A DNA stretch of 64,000 nucleotides, taken from positions 1,860,001 to 1,924,000 of the forward strand of contig NZ_CP084469.1 in the NCBI RefSeq assembly GCF_020405205.1. The letters are read 5' to 3'. The stretch's first letter is position 1. The number at the start of each line of letters is the position of its first letter. This DNA is from Natrinema salinisoli (GTDB lineage Archaea; Halobacteriota; Halobacteria; Halobacteriales; Natrialbaceae). The notes under the pieces were generated by a model. It was given only the letters and a program-made list of their open reading frames with translations. It was not told the origin of the DNA and searched no databases. Shown piece after piece: positions 16,885 to 25,081 of the stretch. Position numbers and translations under genes: made by a program.

Positions 16885-17913
16885 ATGAGCGACTCCGCGA
16901 ATCCCGGGCGCGACGGAGCGAGCGGCGACGCCGCCGATGACGACGGCGGCGGGCCGGCACAGGTCTCGAGTCCGGACTACCACAGCGAGAACCACACGGC
17001 CGCCCAGACCTGCGGCTGGACGGCCAACGCCATGCGCGGCGAGGGGAAGTGTTACAAGAACATTTTCTACGGGATCGAGTCCCACCGCTGCATCCAGATG
17101 ACGCCGGTCGTCCGCTGTAACGAGCGCTGTGTCTTCTGCTGGCGCGATCACAAGGGCCACTCCTACGAGATGGACGACGTCCAGTGGGACGACCCCGAAG
17201 CGGTCGTCGACGCCTCCATCAAACTCCAGAAGAAGCTCCTCTCGGGCTTCGGCGGCAACGAGGAGGTTCCCCGGGAGGTGTTCGAACAGGCCATGGAACC
17301 CCGCCACGTCGCCATCTCGCTGGACGGCGAGCCGACGCTGTACCCCTACCTTCCCGAACTCATCGAGGCCTTCCACGACCGCGACATCACTACCTTCCTC
17401 GTCTCGAACGGCACCCGCCCGGAGATGCTCCGGGACTGCGACCCGACCCAGCTCTACGTCAGCGTCGACGCCCCCGAGCGCCACACCTTCGACGAGGTCG
17501 TCGGCGCGATGGAGGACGACGCCTGGGAGAACCTCCTCGAGACGATGCACGTCCTCGCCGAGAAAGAGGACACTCGCACCGTGCTTCGCACCACGCTCGT
17601 CAAGGGCGAGAACATGCGGAATCCCGACTGGTACGCCGGGTTCTACCAGCAGGCGGATCCGGACTTCATCGAACTGAAGGCGTACATGCACGTCGGCCAC
17701 TCGCGGGGCCGCCTCGATCGGACCGCGATGCCCGACCACGAGGAGGTCGTTGAGTTCGCCGAGGACGTTCGGGAACACATGCCCGAGTTCGAGGAAGTGA
17801 TGGGCGTGCCGGCCTCCCGCGTAGCCCTCATCTCGAAGACCAGCGACACGTGGGTTCCGAAGCTGCAGAAGGGGAGCGAGTTCTGGGAGCGCGATCCGGT
17901 CACGGGCGACTGA
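16885..17913 (+). CDS. taw1: tRNA 4-demethylwyosine synthase (TYW1-like radical SAM)
   Basis: 342 residues from the ATG at 16885. The radical SAM cluster is C78-x3-C82-x2-C85 ('CNERCVFCW'); three further cysteines, C43, C56 and C69, match those that bind the second 4Fe-4S cluster of archaeal TYW1. 'ISLDGEPTLYPYLPEL' and 'ELKAYMHVGHSRGRL' are family signatures. It makes the tricyclic base of wyosine at G37 of tRNA-Phe from m1G and pyruvate. A 30-residue acidic/Gly-rich N-terminal extension is haloarchaeal in style. Confidence 0.95.
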   Translation: MSDSANPGRDGASGDAADDDGGGPAQVSSPDYHSENHTAAQTCGWTANAMRGEGKCYKNIFYGIESHRCIQMTPVVRCNERCVFCWRDHKGHSYEMDDVQWDDPEAVVDASIKLQKKLLSGFGGNEEVPREVFEQAMEPRHVAISLDGEPTLYPYLPELIEAFHDRDITTFLVSNGTRPEMLRDCDPTQLYVSVDAPERHTFDEVVGAMEDDAWENLLETMHVLAEKEDTRTVLRTTLVKGENMRNPDWYAGFYQQADPDFIELKAYMHVGHSRGRLDRTAMPDHEEVVEFAEDVREHMPEFEEVMGVPASRVALISKTSDTWVPKLQKGSEFWERDPVTGD

Positions 17914-17971
17914 GTACTCGAGCCGTGAGTCGGCGAGAACATTTACGTGCCGAACCGAAGAACCTCTTCAG

Positions 17972-18787
17972 GTGACCCTCCGATCGTTCATCGACGACGT
18001 CGGCTCGCACGACCGGCGGATCGCCGTGGTCAACGACGATACGACGGGGCCCCTCGAGCAGATGCTCGTCGATACCTTCGAGAACCAGCCGATCGACGTC
18101 GAGTCGGGCGTGACGATCCCGTCCGGTTCGGATCTGGATCCCGAAATCGACGCCGCGCTCGAGTCGGAGGGGGATACCGCTCTCCTCTTCGAGGGCGGCA
18201 CACCGGTCGCCGCCTCGCCGATGCTCGAGTTGTACGACTCCATCCTCGCGATCAACTCCGATCTGTTCGTCACCGGCGCACGCGGCGTCGGCGAGATCGA
18301 ACTCCCGGACGTCCTCGCGAACCTCGACGAGACGCGACTGCAACTCTGTGGCTATCCGCTATCGGATAAGGAGAAACTCCTCCTGATACTCGTCTCGCGG
18401 TACATCGAACAACGCGCCTGGACGGCCGGGAGCGGGACGCTCAGATCGGCGTTCCAGCGGCTCTCGCGCATCGGCGACGAGATCGGGACTCGAGAGGTCT
18501 ACGCCGAAATAGCGGAGACAGACGTCGATACGCACGTCTACGGGATCGACGACGGCACGACGGTAGATCTCGACGTCACGATCCACACTGGAACGAGCGA
18601 GGAGTACCGCGACGGCTGGTTCGTCGTCTACCAACCGGACGACGCCGCGACATCCGCCGAGGACCCGATCAGCGACCCCATCGCGCTTGTCTGCCTCGAG
18701 ACCGAACCGCGCATCTGGGACGGCTTCTGGACGTACGATCCCGACCGCGTCGCCGCGATCGGGGACTATATCGACCGAGAGCTGTAG
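17972..18787 (+). CDS. DICT sensory domain protein
   Basis: 271 residues from a GTG start; a TATA-like 'CATTTACG' about 27-30 nt upstream supports it. The N-terminus 'MTLRSFIDDVGSHDRRIAVVNDD' and the central 'YIEQRAWTAGSGTLRSAFQRLSRI' are the style of haloarchaeal DICT-domain proteins; DICT domains occur with GGDEF and two-component proteins and are thought to sense or relay signals. No output domain is attached. It is alone between taw1 and the convergent flippase gene, which ends 5 nt away. Confidence 0.7.
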   Translation: MTLRSFIDDVGSHDRRIAVVNDDTTGPLEQMLVDTFENQPIDVESGVTIPSGSDLDPEIDAALESEGDTALLFEGGTPVAASPMLELYDSILAINSDLFVTGARGVGEIELPDVLANLDETRLQLCGYPLSDKEKLLLILVSRYIEQRAWTAGSGTLRSAFQRLSRIGDEIGTREVYAEIAETDVDTHVYGIDDGTTVDLDVTIHTGTSEEYRDGWFVVYQPDDAATSAEDPISDPIALVCLETEPRIWDGFWTYDPDRVAAIGDYIDREL

Positions 18788-18792
18788 CCCGC

Positions 18793-20238
18793 TCACCACA
18801 GCTCGAGTCGCGAACTGCGGACGACGCCCCTGATCGTGACGCGGAGTTTTCGGCTGATAGCCGCCAGCGTGAGGCCGTACACCGCCGCACCCAGCGCGAC
18901 GATCGCGAGGAGCTGATACCAGTGGTCGATGGTGGCAGCGCGCTCCAGCGGGACGATGACCGCGAACATCACGAGCCCGGCCGCGAGCTGTTCGCCGAGC
19001 GTCCGCGGGAACAGGACGACCGTCGACAGCTCGCGTTTGACAACGACGGCGGAGAGAGCGTAGCGGAGGGTTTCCGCGACGACCGTCGCGACGACGACGC
19101 CGATCGCGCCGTAGGCGAGCGTCAGCGCGACGCCGAGGGCGACGTTGATCGCTAGCGTGAGCGCCGAGATCCGCGTGTTGATGTCCGGCCGGTCGATCCC
19201 GTAGAGCACGCTCGTGAGCACGCCGGCCTGGGTCTTCGCGATCTGGTACGCCGCGAGTCCGACGAGGAGCGTCGCGGCGGCGGCGTACTCCGACCCGAAG
19301 AGCGTCACGACGAGTCGTTCCGGCATCGCGACGGCCCCGAAGAACATCGGGATCGCGATGATGCTCGTAAACGAGAGTGTGTTCGAGACGTCGGTCCCGA
19401 GCGTCTCGCCCTCGCTGTGACGGCGGCTCACGCGAGCCATCAGCCCGCTCGAGGCGGCCATCGTCACGAACGTCGCCGGGACCGTGAGTTTGAGCGCGAC
19501 TTCGTAATGGCCGGCGGCGGCGGGTGCAAGCAGGTAGCCGAGCAGGATGATGTCGAAGCGGTCGTAGGCCTGCCCGAGAAACGAGTTCGGAATGCTGTAT
19601 CTGGCGTACGACCAGAGGTTCGCGACGGTCTCCCGGGTCGGAGCGACCGGCCGCGTTCGAATGAAGTACCAGAGGACCGGAACCGTCAGGAACGTCGCGG
19701 CGGCGAGGCCGTACGCCATTCCCGCCGCGCCGAACCCGAGCACGATCAGGCCCAGCTGGATCGGGAAGGTGAGCACCGATCGAAGCGTGTCGGTCCACAT
19801 CGAGGCCCCGACGCGGCCGCGCGCCTGGACGATCAGATCGAGCGGTTCGAAGAGCGTGACCGCGAACAGCAAGAGGACGAACAGTATCGGCGCTTCGGGG
19901 AGCCCCGTGTAGGAGACGAGCCGGCTCGACGCGACGACAGCCGCGGCGACGGCGAGTGCCATCCACACCAGCGTGAACAGGCCCTGGCTGCCGATCAGCT
20001 CTCCCGACGGGGCGTCGGCTTCCGAGTAGCGTTTTTTGACCGCCGTTCCCCACCCGTTGACCGCCCGGTCCGCGATCTTCACCAGCGAGAAGAGGAGGTA
20101 GTAGCCGCCGAACCCGGTCGGCCCGAGCGCCCGCGCGAAGACGATCGTTCCGAGGAACCCGATCGCGGCCATCGTGAACTTCGCGGCCGTCGCCTTGACC
20201 GTCTCGCCGCCGAGACTGACCGACGTCGCATCACTCAT
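18793..20238 (-). CDS. Oligosaccharide flippase (MATE/Wzx-like, AglR type)
   Basis: 481 residues with about 12-14 hydrophobic helices. The start 'GGETVKATAAKFTMAAIGFLGTIVFARALG' and 'GYYLLFSLVKIADRAVNGWGTAVKKRYSE' are typical of the polysaccharide biosynthesis (PST) branch of the MOP superfamily. It is expected to flip lipid-linked oligosaccharide across the membrane. It is the last gene of the glycan cluster and starts 99 nt after the sulfatase-like gene. Confidence 0.87.
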   Translation of the reverse strand: MSDATSVSLGGETVKATAAKFTMAAIGFLGTIVFARALGPTGFGGYYLLFSLVKIADRAVNGWGTAVKKRYSEADAPSGELIGSQGLFTLVWMALAVAAAVVASSRLVSYTGLPEAPILFVLLLFAVTLFEPLDLIVQARGRVGASMWTDTLRSVLTFPIQLGLIVLGFGAAGMAYGLAAATFLTVPVLWYFIRTRPVAPTRETVANLWSYARYSIPNSFLGQAYDRFDIILLGYLLAPAAAGHYEVALKLTVPATFVTMAASSGLMARVSRRHSEGETLGTDVSNTLSFTSIIAIPMFFGAVAMPERLVVTLFGSEYAAAATLLVGLAAYQIAKTQAGVLTSVLYGIDRPDINTRISALTLAINVALGVALTLAYGAIGVVVATVVAETLRYALSAVVVKRELSTVVLFPRTLGEQLAAGLVMFAVIVPLERAATIDHWYQLLAIVALGAAVYGLTLAAISRKLRVTIRGVVRSSRLELW

Positions 20239-20337
20239 CGCTGCCGGGGATCCGTTCGAACTCGTTCAGCCCGCCGCACCGACGATGGTCGGCCAGACCC
20301 GTCGCCGGCCGGTCGATCGCTCGGGTCGATACCACCG

Positions 20338-21747
20338 TCACAGATACCCCAGCTCCTCGAGCTGAGATTCGAGCCCGGAGAGATCCGCCTCTGAGAGCCC
20401 CTCGCGCCGCTCGAGGTCGGCGACCTGTCGATCCAGCTCCGACTCGAGGGCCGCCGGATCGCAGTCGCCGATCGTCCGGTTCTCGGTCAGATCTTCGAAG
20501 TAGTAACAGTCGGCCGTCGCGAGCCCGTGCCGTTCGGTATCGACCGGGGCGACCTCGTAGCCGTCCTCCTCGAGCGAGAGCCGCCGCCGTCTGGAGATCC
20601 CGTGAAACTCCGCGAGCGCGTTCGATCGCGGCCCCAGCGCGGGCGGGTCCCTCGAGAGTAGCGGTCGGAACGATTCGCCGCGACGACGGTCCGTCTCGAT
20701 ACCGGCGAGGTCGAGCAGCGTCGCGTAGACGTCGAGGTGGTTCACGAGGGCGTCCCGCGTCGCTCGCTCCCCGTTCGCATCGGGCGTCCGATGGTCGGCG
20801 CGCGGTCCGGGTGCGGAGACGACGAGCGGGACCCTCATGACGGGCGGGTAGAGCCCGCTGCCGTGTTCCCACGCGCCGTACTCGCCGAGGGCTTCGCCGT
20901 GATCGGCCAGCGTGACGACGTAGTCGAACTCGGCGGCGAGTTCCCCGTAGATGTCGCGGTAGATGTCCGACAGATACCGCACGGCGTCGTCGTACGCGGT
21001 CGCGATCCGCGCCGGATCGTACGGCGGCTCCTCGAGCGTGGCTTTCACGCCGTCGAAATGCGGGGGGTCCTCGTCTGGATAGGTGCGGTACTCGTCCGGC
21101 GGGTCGTACGGCCGGTGGGCCTCCATGAGGTTCGCAAAGAGGAACTCGCGCTCGCGGTTCCACGACCGGTCGCGGACGTACTCGAGCAGTTCCGCCGCGC
21201 CGTCGTCGCGGTGGCGTCCCTTGAGCCCCATATCTCGGAGCTTCATCAGGGCCCCCTGTTTCAGCGATTGGGTCGTGTCGCAGTCGCCGTCGACACACCG
21301 CCAGACGGCCCGGAGGTACCGCTCCGGCCCCGCGGACTGCTGGTCGGCGATGAAGGCGTCCCAGTCGAAGACGTTCTCGCCGAGGCCGCGGAGCCGCCAG
21401 CCGCCGTCGAACTCGTCGAACCCGTGGTGCCAGCCCAGCCGCTCCGAGATGTTAACGTTACAGCTGAACGCGCGCGTCCGATAGCCGCGGTCGCGGAGGA
21501 GTTCGGGGAGGCGAGTCGTGTGTCGGTCGAAGTCCTGCGATTTGATCGTCACGCCGGCTTCGCTCGCGTAGCGGCCGGTGAACAAGGAAGCGTGAGCCGG
21601 TGCCGTCCAGTGGCTCGTGCTCCACGCGTTCGTGAACTGCACGCCCGGTAGCCAGTCGAAGTGCTCGTCAAACGAATCCGCTCGCAGCGTATCGAGCACG
21701 ACGAGGGCGATGGATGGGTCGTCTCCCATGATCGCGGTTCCGCTCAT
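20338..21747 (-). CDS. Sulfatase-like hydrolase/transferase 1
   Basis: 469 residues from the ATG at 21747. Alkaline-phosphatase-superfamily features: metal-ligand D19 in 'LVVLDTLRADSF', the nucleophile region 'HWTAPAHASLFTG' with T48 where formylglycine Cys/Ser stands in true sulfatases, and 'LADHGEALGEYG' with the second metal site. The protein ends in 'LEELGYL'. Without Cys or Ser in C/S-x-P-x-R it may be a phosphotransferase or phosphodiesterase rather than a sulfatase. A longer in-frame start would run into the pyruvyl transferase gene. Confidence 0.82.
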   Translation of the reverse strand: MSGTAIMGDDPSIALVVLDTLRADSFDEHFDWLPGVQFTNAWSTSHWTAPAHASLFTGRYASEAGVTIKSQDFDRHTTRLPELLRDRGYRTRAFSCNVNISERLGWHHGFDEFDGGWRLRGLGENVFDWDAFIADQQSAGPERYLRAVWRCVDGDCDTTQSLKQGALMKLRDMGLKGRHRDDGAAELLEYVRDRSWNREREFLFANLMEAHRPYDPPDEYRTYPDEDPPHFDGVKATLEEPPYDPARIATAYDDAVRYLSDIYRDIYGELAAEFDYVVTLADHGEALGEYGAWEHGSGLYPPVMRVPLVVSAPGPRADHRTPDANGERATRDALVNHLDVYATLLDLAGIETDRRRGESFRPLLSRDPPALGPRSNALAEFHGISRRRRLSLEEDGYEVAPVDTERHGLATADCYYFEDLTENRTIGDCDPAALESELDRQVADLERREGLSEADLSGLESQLEELGYL

Positions 21748-21886
21748 CCTACCAGACCCCTCACAAAGAACCTGCCCCCGGCAGTAGAACGGATAGCGGT
21801 ACCGTCGGTCGGTTCCGGCCGCGAGGGTACCGTTTCGACTCGGAGCGTCACCGAGGCCGATATCGACCGCCGGTTCCCGATCATCC

Positions 21887-22897
21887 TTACAGCACCGTTG
21901 CGATCCCTTCTTCGAGCGCCTCGACCTGTGCGTCCTTCTCGCGCTCGAGGGCGTCCATATCGAACCGGACCGGCTCGCTCGTGACGTCGCCGTCGATCGG
22001 AACACGGTCGAACAGGTTCGCTCGCGGCGTCTCGAAGTAGAACTGCGCCCTGTTGCCGTAGGTCAGGGCCGGGAGACAGGCGTGGATCCGGTCTGACCGC
22101 ACCACCTCCGCGTTGGCGTAGAGGAAGAGGTAATCGGTCACGAGATCGGAGACGAAGGCGTTTTCGGCCTCGAACAGCGGCGTCTCGAGGCCCACCAGTT
22201 CCCGCGCCCGTTCGCCGACCGGGAAGTGGAACGGTTCGTCGAAGGGGGCGTGATCGGGTCGGATGACCGTCCGCGAGCTCCCGATGTCGGGCTCCTCTCC
22301 TTTGTCGAACGTGTGGACGTCGAACGGCCGATTCGCCTCGGGCGGCTGGTGGCGGTCGCCCAGAAACAGCGAGCAGTCGATGCCGTCGTACAGGTATTCG
22401 ACGAGGTCGCCATACTCCTCGTAGGCGGTTCGATCTCGCGTGAGCAGGACGTCGATGTCGAGCGCGTCGAACACGGCCTCGACGTACCGGCGCTCGTCCT
22501 CGTCGTACTTCTCGCCGCCCCCGCCGACGACGACGATCGGAACGTCCCGCTCCCTGAGTTGACGGAGCGTGTCGAAGTACTTCCGGAACGTCGGTCTGGA
22601 GAGGACACAGCCCGGGAGGACGGCCAGATCGGCGTCGATCAGCTCGCTTATATTCACCGTGTTCCGTCGAAGCGGGTGCGTCGGCGATTCGTAGGTGGAT
22701 CGATCGTAGCCCGTCATCCGCGCGAGCTTCCGGGTGCCGCCCCACAGCGCCGCGGTGTCCGACGCGTGGTTGGGATAGCCGCCCGTTTCGACGATCTCCG
22801 CGTCGGGGAAGGCTTTCTCGAGCATCGCCCTCGCCCCGTAGTCGATGAAGCCGTTCCCGATGTTCGTCGTCCACGTCCGCAGAAGCAGGATTCGCAT
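21887..22897 (-). CDS. Polysaccharide pyruvyl transferase family protein
   Basis: 336 residues from the ATG at 22897 (MRILLLRTWTTNIGN). Features of the CsaB/WcaK family: N-terminal 'NIGNGFIDYGARAMLEKAFP', 'DADLAVLPGCVL', 'VVVGGGGEKY' and C-terminal 'SDRIHACLPALTYGN', the conserved (S/T)xRxH motif. It would add a pyruvate ketal from PEP to a sugar, giving the glycan a negative charge. It has its own promoter and heads the second unit of the glycan cluster. Confidence 0.83.
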   Translation of the reverse strand: MRILLLRTWTTNIGNGFIDYGARAMLEKAFPDAEIVETGGYPNHASDTAALWGGTRKLARMTGYDRSTYESPTHPLRRNTVNISELIDADLAVLPGCVLSRPTFRKYFDTLRQLRERDVPIVVVGGGGEKYDEDERRYVEAVFDALDIDVLLTRDRTAYEEYGDLVEYLYDGIDCSLFLGDRHQPPEANRPFDVHTFDKGEEPDIGSSRTVIRPDHAPFDEPFHFPVGERARELVGLETPLFEAENAFVSDLVTDYLFLYANAEVVRSDRIHACLPALTYGNRAQFYFETPRANLFDRVPIDGDVTSEPVRFDMDALEREKDAQVEALEEGIATVL

Positions 22898-22922
22898 TGC
22901 GGACCCCTCCACCGGAACCGGT

Positions 22923-22931
22923 GATAATTAT
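22923..22931 (-). promoter_or_regulatory. TATA box of the pyruvyl transferase gene
   Basis: Minus-strand ATAATTATC, about 26-34 nt before the ATG at 22897, predicts a leaderless transcript. It splits the glycan cluster into two transcription units. Confidence 0.5.
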
Positions 22932-23045
22932 GGAGGGGCTACACCCCGCTATCGTCCCGTTTCGACGCCTGAGACGAGTTCGAACGGGACGCTAAGGCAT
23001 CGATATCGACCCGAGAAACCTTCGAATCGAGGGGCGATCCCTCTG

Positions 23046-23963
23046 TCAGTCGAGATAGCCGAGTTCGCGCAACCGTTCGGTCGGCATGTCGATATCCTCG
23101 TCGGGGCCGGTCGCGCCCGTGTCCGAGTCCACCGCGCGTTCTTCCACCCATTGTCGCACGTCGTAGACCGAGTCCGGACAGGTGTCGGCCGTCGAACTCG
23201 CGTACGCGCGCCAGGAGTGGCTCGCCGGCTTCTCGCCCGCGTCGGGCGGGTAGAACGCGGCGCGCATGCCGTGATCGCTGACGACGAGGAGATCGTCGTC
23301 CTCGCCGAGGGCGGCGACGATCTCCTCGACGAACTCGCCGACGCGGGCGTAGGCGCGACCCAGTGCGGCCTCGTCGTCGGCGTAGGCGTGGCCCGCCGCG
23401 TCCAGCGTGTGGACGTGAACGCCGGCGATCGAGACCGGGTGGGCGAGCATCTCGCGAGCCCAGCCGAACTGCTGGGCGCAGAGCCCGAACAGTTCGCGCT
23501 CGAACTCGTGGCGGGGCATCCCCTCCGCCACGGCGTTCATCAGGTCCCAGGCGCGCTGGAGCGGCCGGCCGTCGTGGACGCCCGGCCAGTTGTGGACGAC
23601 CGCGTCGTCGGCGTCGAACATCGACTCGCGGTCCGTCTCACCGATGCGCTCGCGCGTGCCGGTCCGCGATCGAACGAGTTTCCCGAGCGTCCCGCGGGTG
23701 GATTCGTCGAGGCGACCGGTGACAACCGACGCGAGGTCGAGCGCGGGGTTCGCCCACTCGCTGGTGCCGCCGCCGGTGATCCCGTGTTCGGCCGGCTCGA
23801 GCCCGGTCGCGACGGTCGCCCAGACTTCCGGCGTGTACGGGACGGCCTGCGTGTTCGCGAACGTCTCGATCTCGCCGCCCGACTCGAGACGGACGGCGTC
23901 GAGGTCGAAGTGATCGACCAACCCGGCATCGAGCGCGTCGAGCGCGAGGACGACGACCGTCAT
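23046..23963 (-). CDS. Type I phosphodiesterase / nucleotide pyrophosphatase-like enzyme
   Basis: 305 residues. Alkaline-phosphatase-superfamily features: D9 in 'VLALDALDAG', nucleophile T44 in 'PYTPEVWATVATG' (the NPP-like T-x-x-x-W-A pattern), 'HTLDAAGHAY' and 'LLVVSDHGM' metal ligands, and a C-terminal 'LRELGYLD'. Likely a phosphodiesterase or phosphotransferase acting on glycan or lipid head groups. The start overlaps the previous gene by 4 nt (ATGA). It is the last gene of the six-gene coupled unit. Confidence 0.83.
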   Translation of the reverse strand: MTVVVLALDALDAGLVDHFDLDAVRLESGGEIETFANTQAVPYTPEVWATVATGLEPAEHGITGGGTSEWANPALDLASVVTGRLDESTRGTLGKLVRSRTGTRERIGETDRESMFDADDAVVHNWPGVHDGRPLQRAWDLMNAVAEGMPRHEFERELFGLCAQQFGWAREMLAHPVSIAGVHVHTLDAAGHAYADDEAALGRAYARVGEFVEEIVAALGEDDDLLVVSDHGMRAAFYPPDAGEKPASHSWRAYASSTADTCPDSVYDVRQWVEERAVDSDTGATGPDEDIDMPTERLRELGYLD

Positions 23964-25081
23964 GCGTACCCGAGATCCTCCAGATCCTCCTGCAGGGCGT
24001 CTTCCTTGACGACGTAGACGGGATCGAACCGCTCGAGTTCCCGCTCGAGGGAGGGGTCGTCCACTGGCTCGCCGTCCTCGAGTCGATACGTGCCGTCGTC
24101 CGTCGCGATGCGATCGGCGGTCATCGCGGCCTTTCGGTCCCCGTAGGCCGCGAAGGCGATTTCCCGATCGAGCGTGCCGACCCCGTGTTCAGTTCCCGTC
24201 AGGATCGTCGGGACGTCGACCAGCGAGACGACCTCGCCGAGGTCGGGGGCGTTCCGCGTCCCGAACGGGACGTTCAGCAGTTCGGCGCGCATCTCGCCGG
24301 GGTGGCCCCACAGTCCGTCCTCGCCGAGTAGTTCCCCGTGATCGCCACAGAAGACGACGCGCGTCCCGTCGGGAATCGCGGCCCACAGGCGCTCGAGGCG
24401 GTCGTCGAGGTCGACGATCTCCTGTCGGTAGAGCTCGCGGACGGCGGCCTCGTCCTCGTCGGACCCGCGACCCGAGAGCACGCGCCGAGTGAGTCGCTGT
24501 GCCGTCGCCCGGTCGACGTCCGCACCGTCCGGATCGTAGGGATGGTGCGGTTCCATGAAATGCAGCCACCCGAACCACTCGTCGCGGTCGTCGATCTCGG
24601 TCAGGAACTGGTCGACGACCTCGTCCGCGGGTCGGAACGATTTGTTCGTCTCCTCGACGTAGCTCCGAAGCTGCTGGTAGCGATTGTAGCCCCAGCTGGC
24701 GATTTTGTAGGGAAGCGAGCCGCGCTCGAGCAGGATTGCACCCTTGTCCTTCAGCGACTCGCCGCCGCCTTTCGGCGACGTGAACGAGTCGAAGCCGGCC
24801 GCGTAGCCGTACTCCGCGGACAGCAGGTGGTTGGTCGTGATCCCGACGCAGCGGGCGTCGAACTCGTGGGCGACGCTCGCCGCCGACTCGAGGCCGTTGC
24901 CGGCCGGATACTCTCCGCCGATGATCGCCGGGAAGCTGCCGGGCGTCGCCGTGCTCGTGGCGAAGGCGGCGTCGTGGGTGTCGTCCAGGAAGTCTCGAGT
25001 GTGTGGCATGTACTGGACGTGATCGGTTCTGAGCGAGTCGACCGTGACTAACAGGGTCGTGTCCGTCGTGTGTTCGGTCAT
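23960..25081 (-). CDS. Sulfatase-like hydrolase/transferase 2
   Basis: 373 residues. 'LLVTVDSLRTDH' with D15, a nucleophile region 'TPGSFPAIIGGEYP' (S49 as candidate), 'WLHFMEPHHPY', and 'VVFCGDHGELLGEDGLWGH' metal site identify the sulfatase branch of the alkaline-phosphatase superfamily. The protein ends 'LEDLGYA'. Both ends overlap neighbours by 4 nt. Soluble and cytoplasmic by sequence (no signal peptide seen), so it would act on precursors or on lipid-linked glycans on the inner face (inference). Confidence 0.83.
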   Translation of the reverse strand: MTEHTTDTTLLVTVDSLRTDHVQYMPHTRDFLDDTHDAAFATSTATPGSFPAIIGGEYPAGNGLESAASVAHEFDARCVGITTNHLLSAEYGYAAGFDSFTSPKGGGESLKDKGAILLERGSLPYKIASWGYNRYQQLRSYVEETNKSFRPADEVVDQFLTEIDDRDEWFGWLHFMEPHHPYDPDGADVDRATAQRLTRRVLSGRGSDEDEAAVRELYRQEIVDLDDRLERLWAAIPDGTRVVFCGDHGELLGEDGLWGHPGEMRAELLNVPFGTRNAPDLGEVVSLVDVPTILTGTEHGVGTLDREIAFAAYGDRKAAMTADRIATDDGTYRLEDGEPVDDPSLERELERFDPVYVVKEDALQEDLEDLGYA

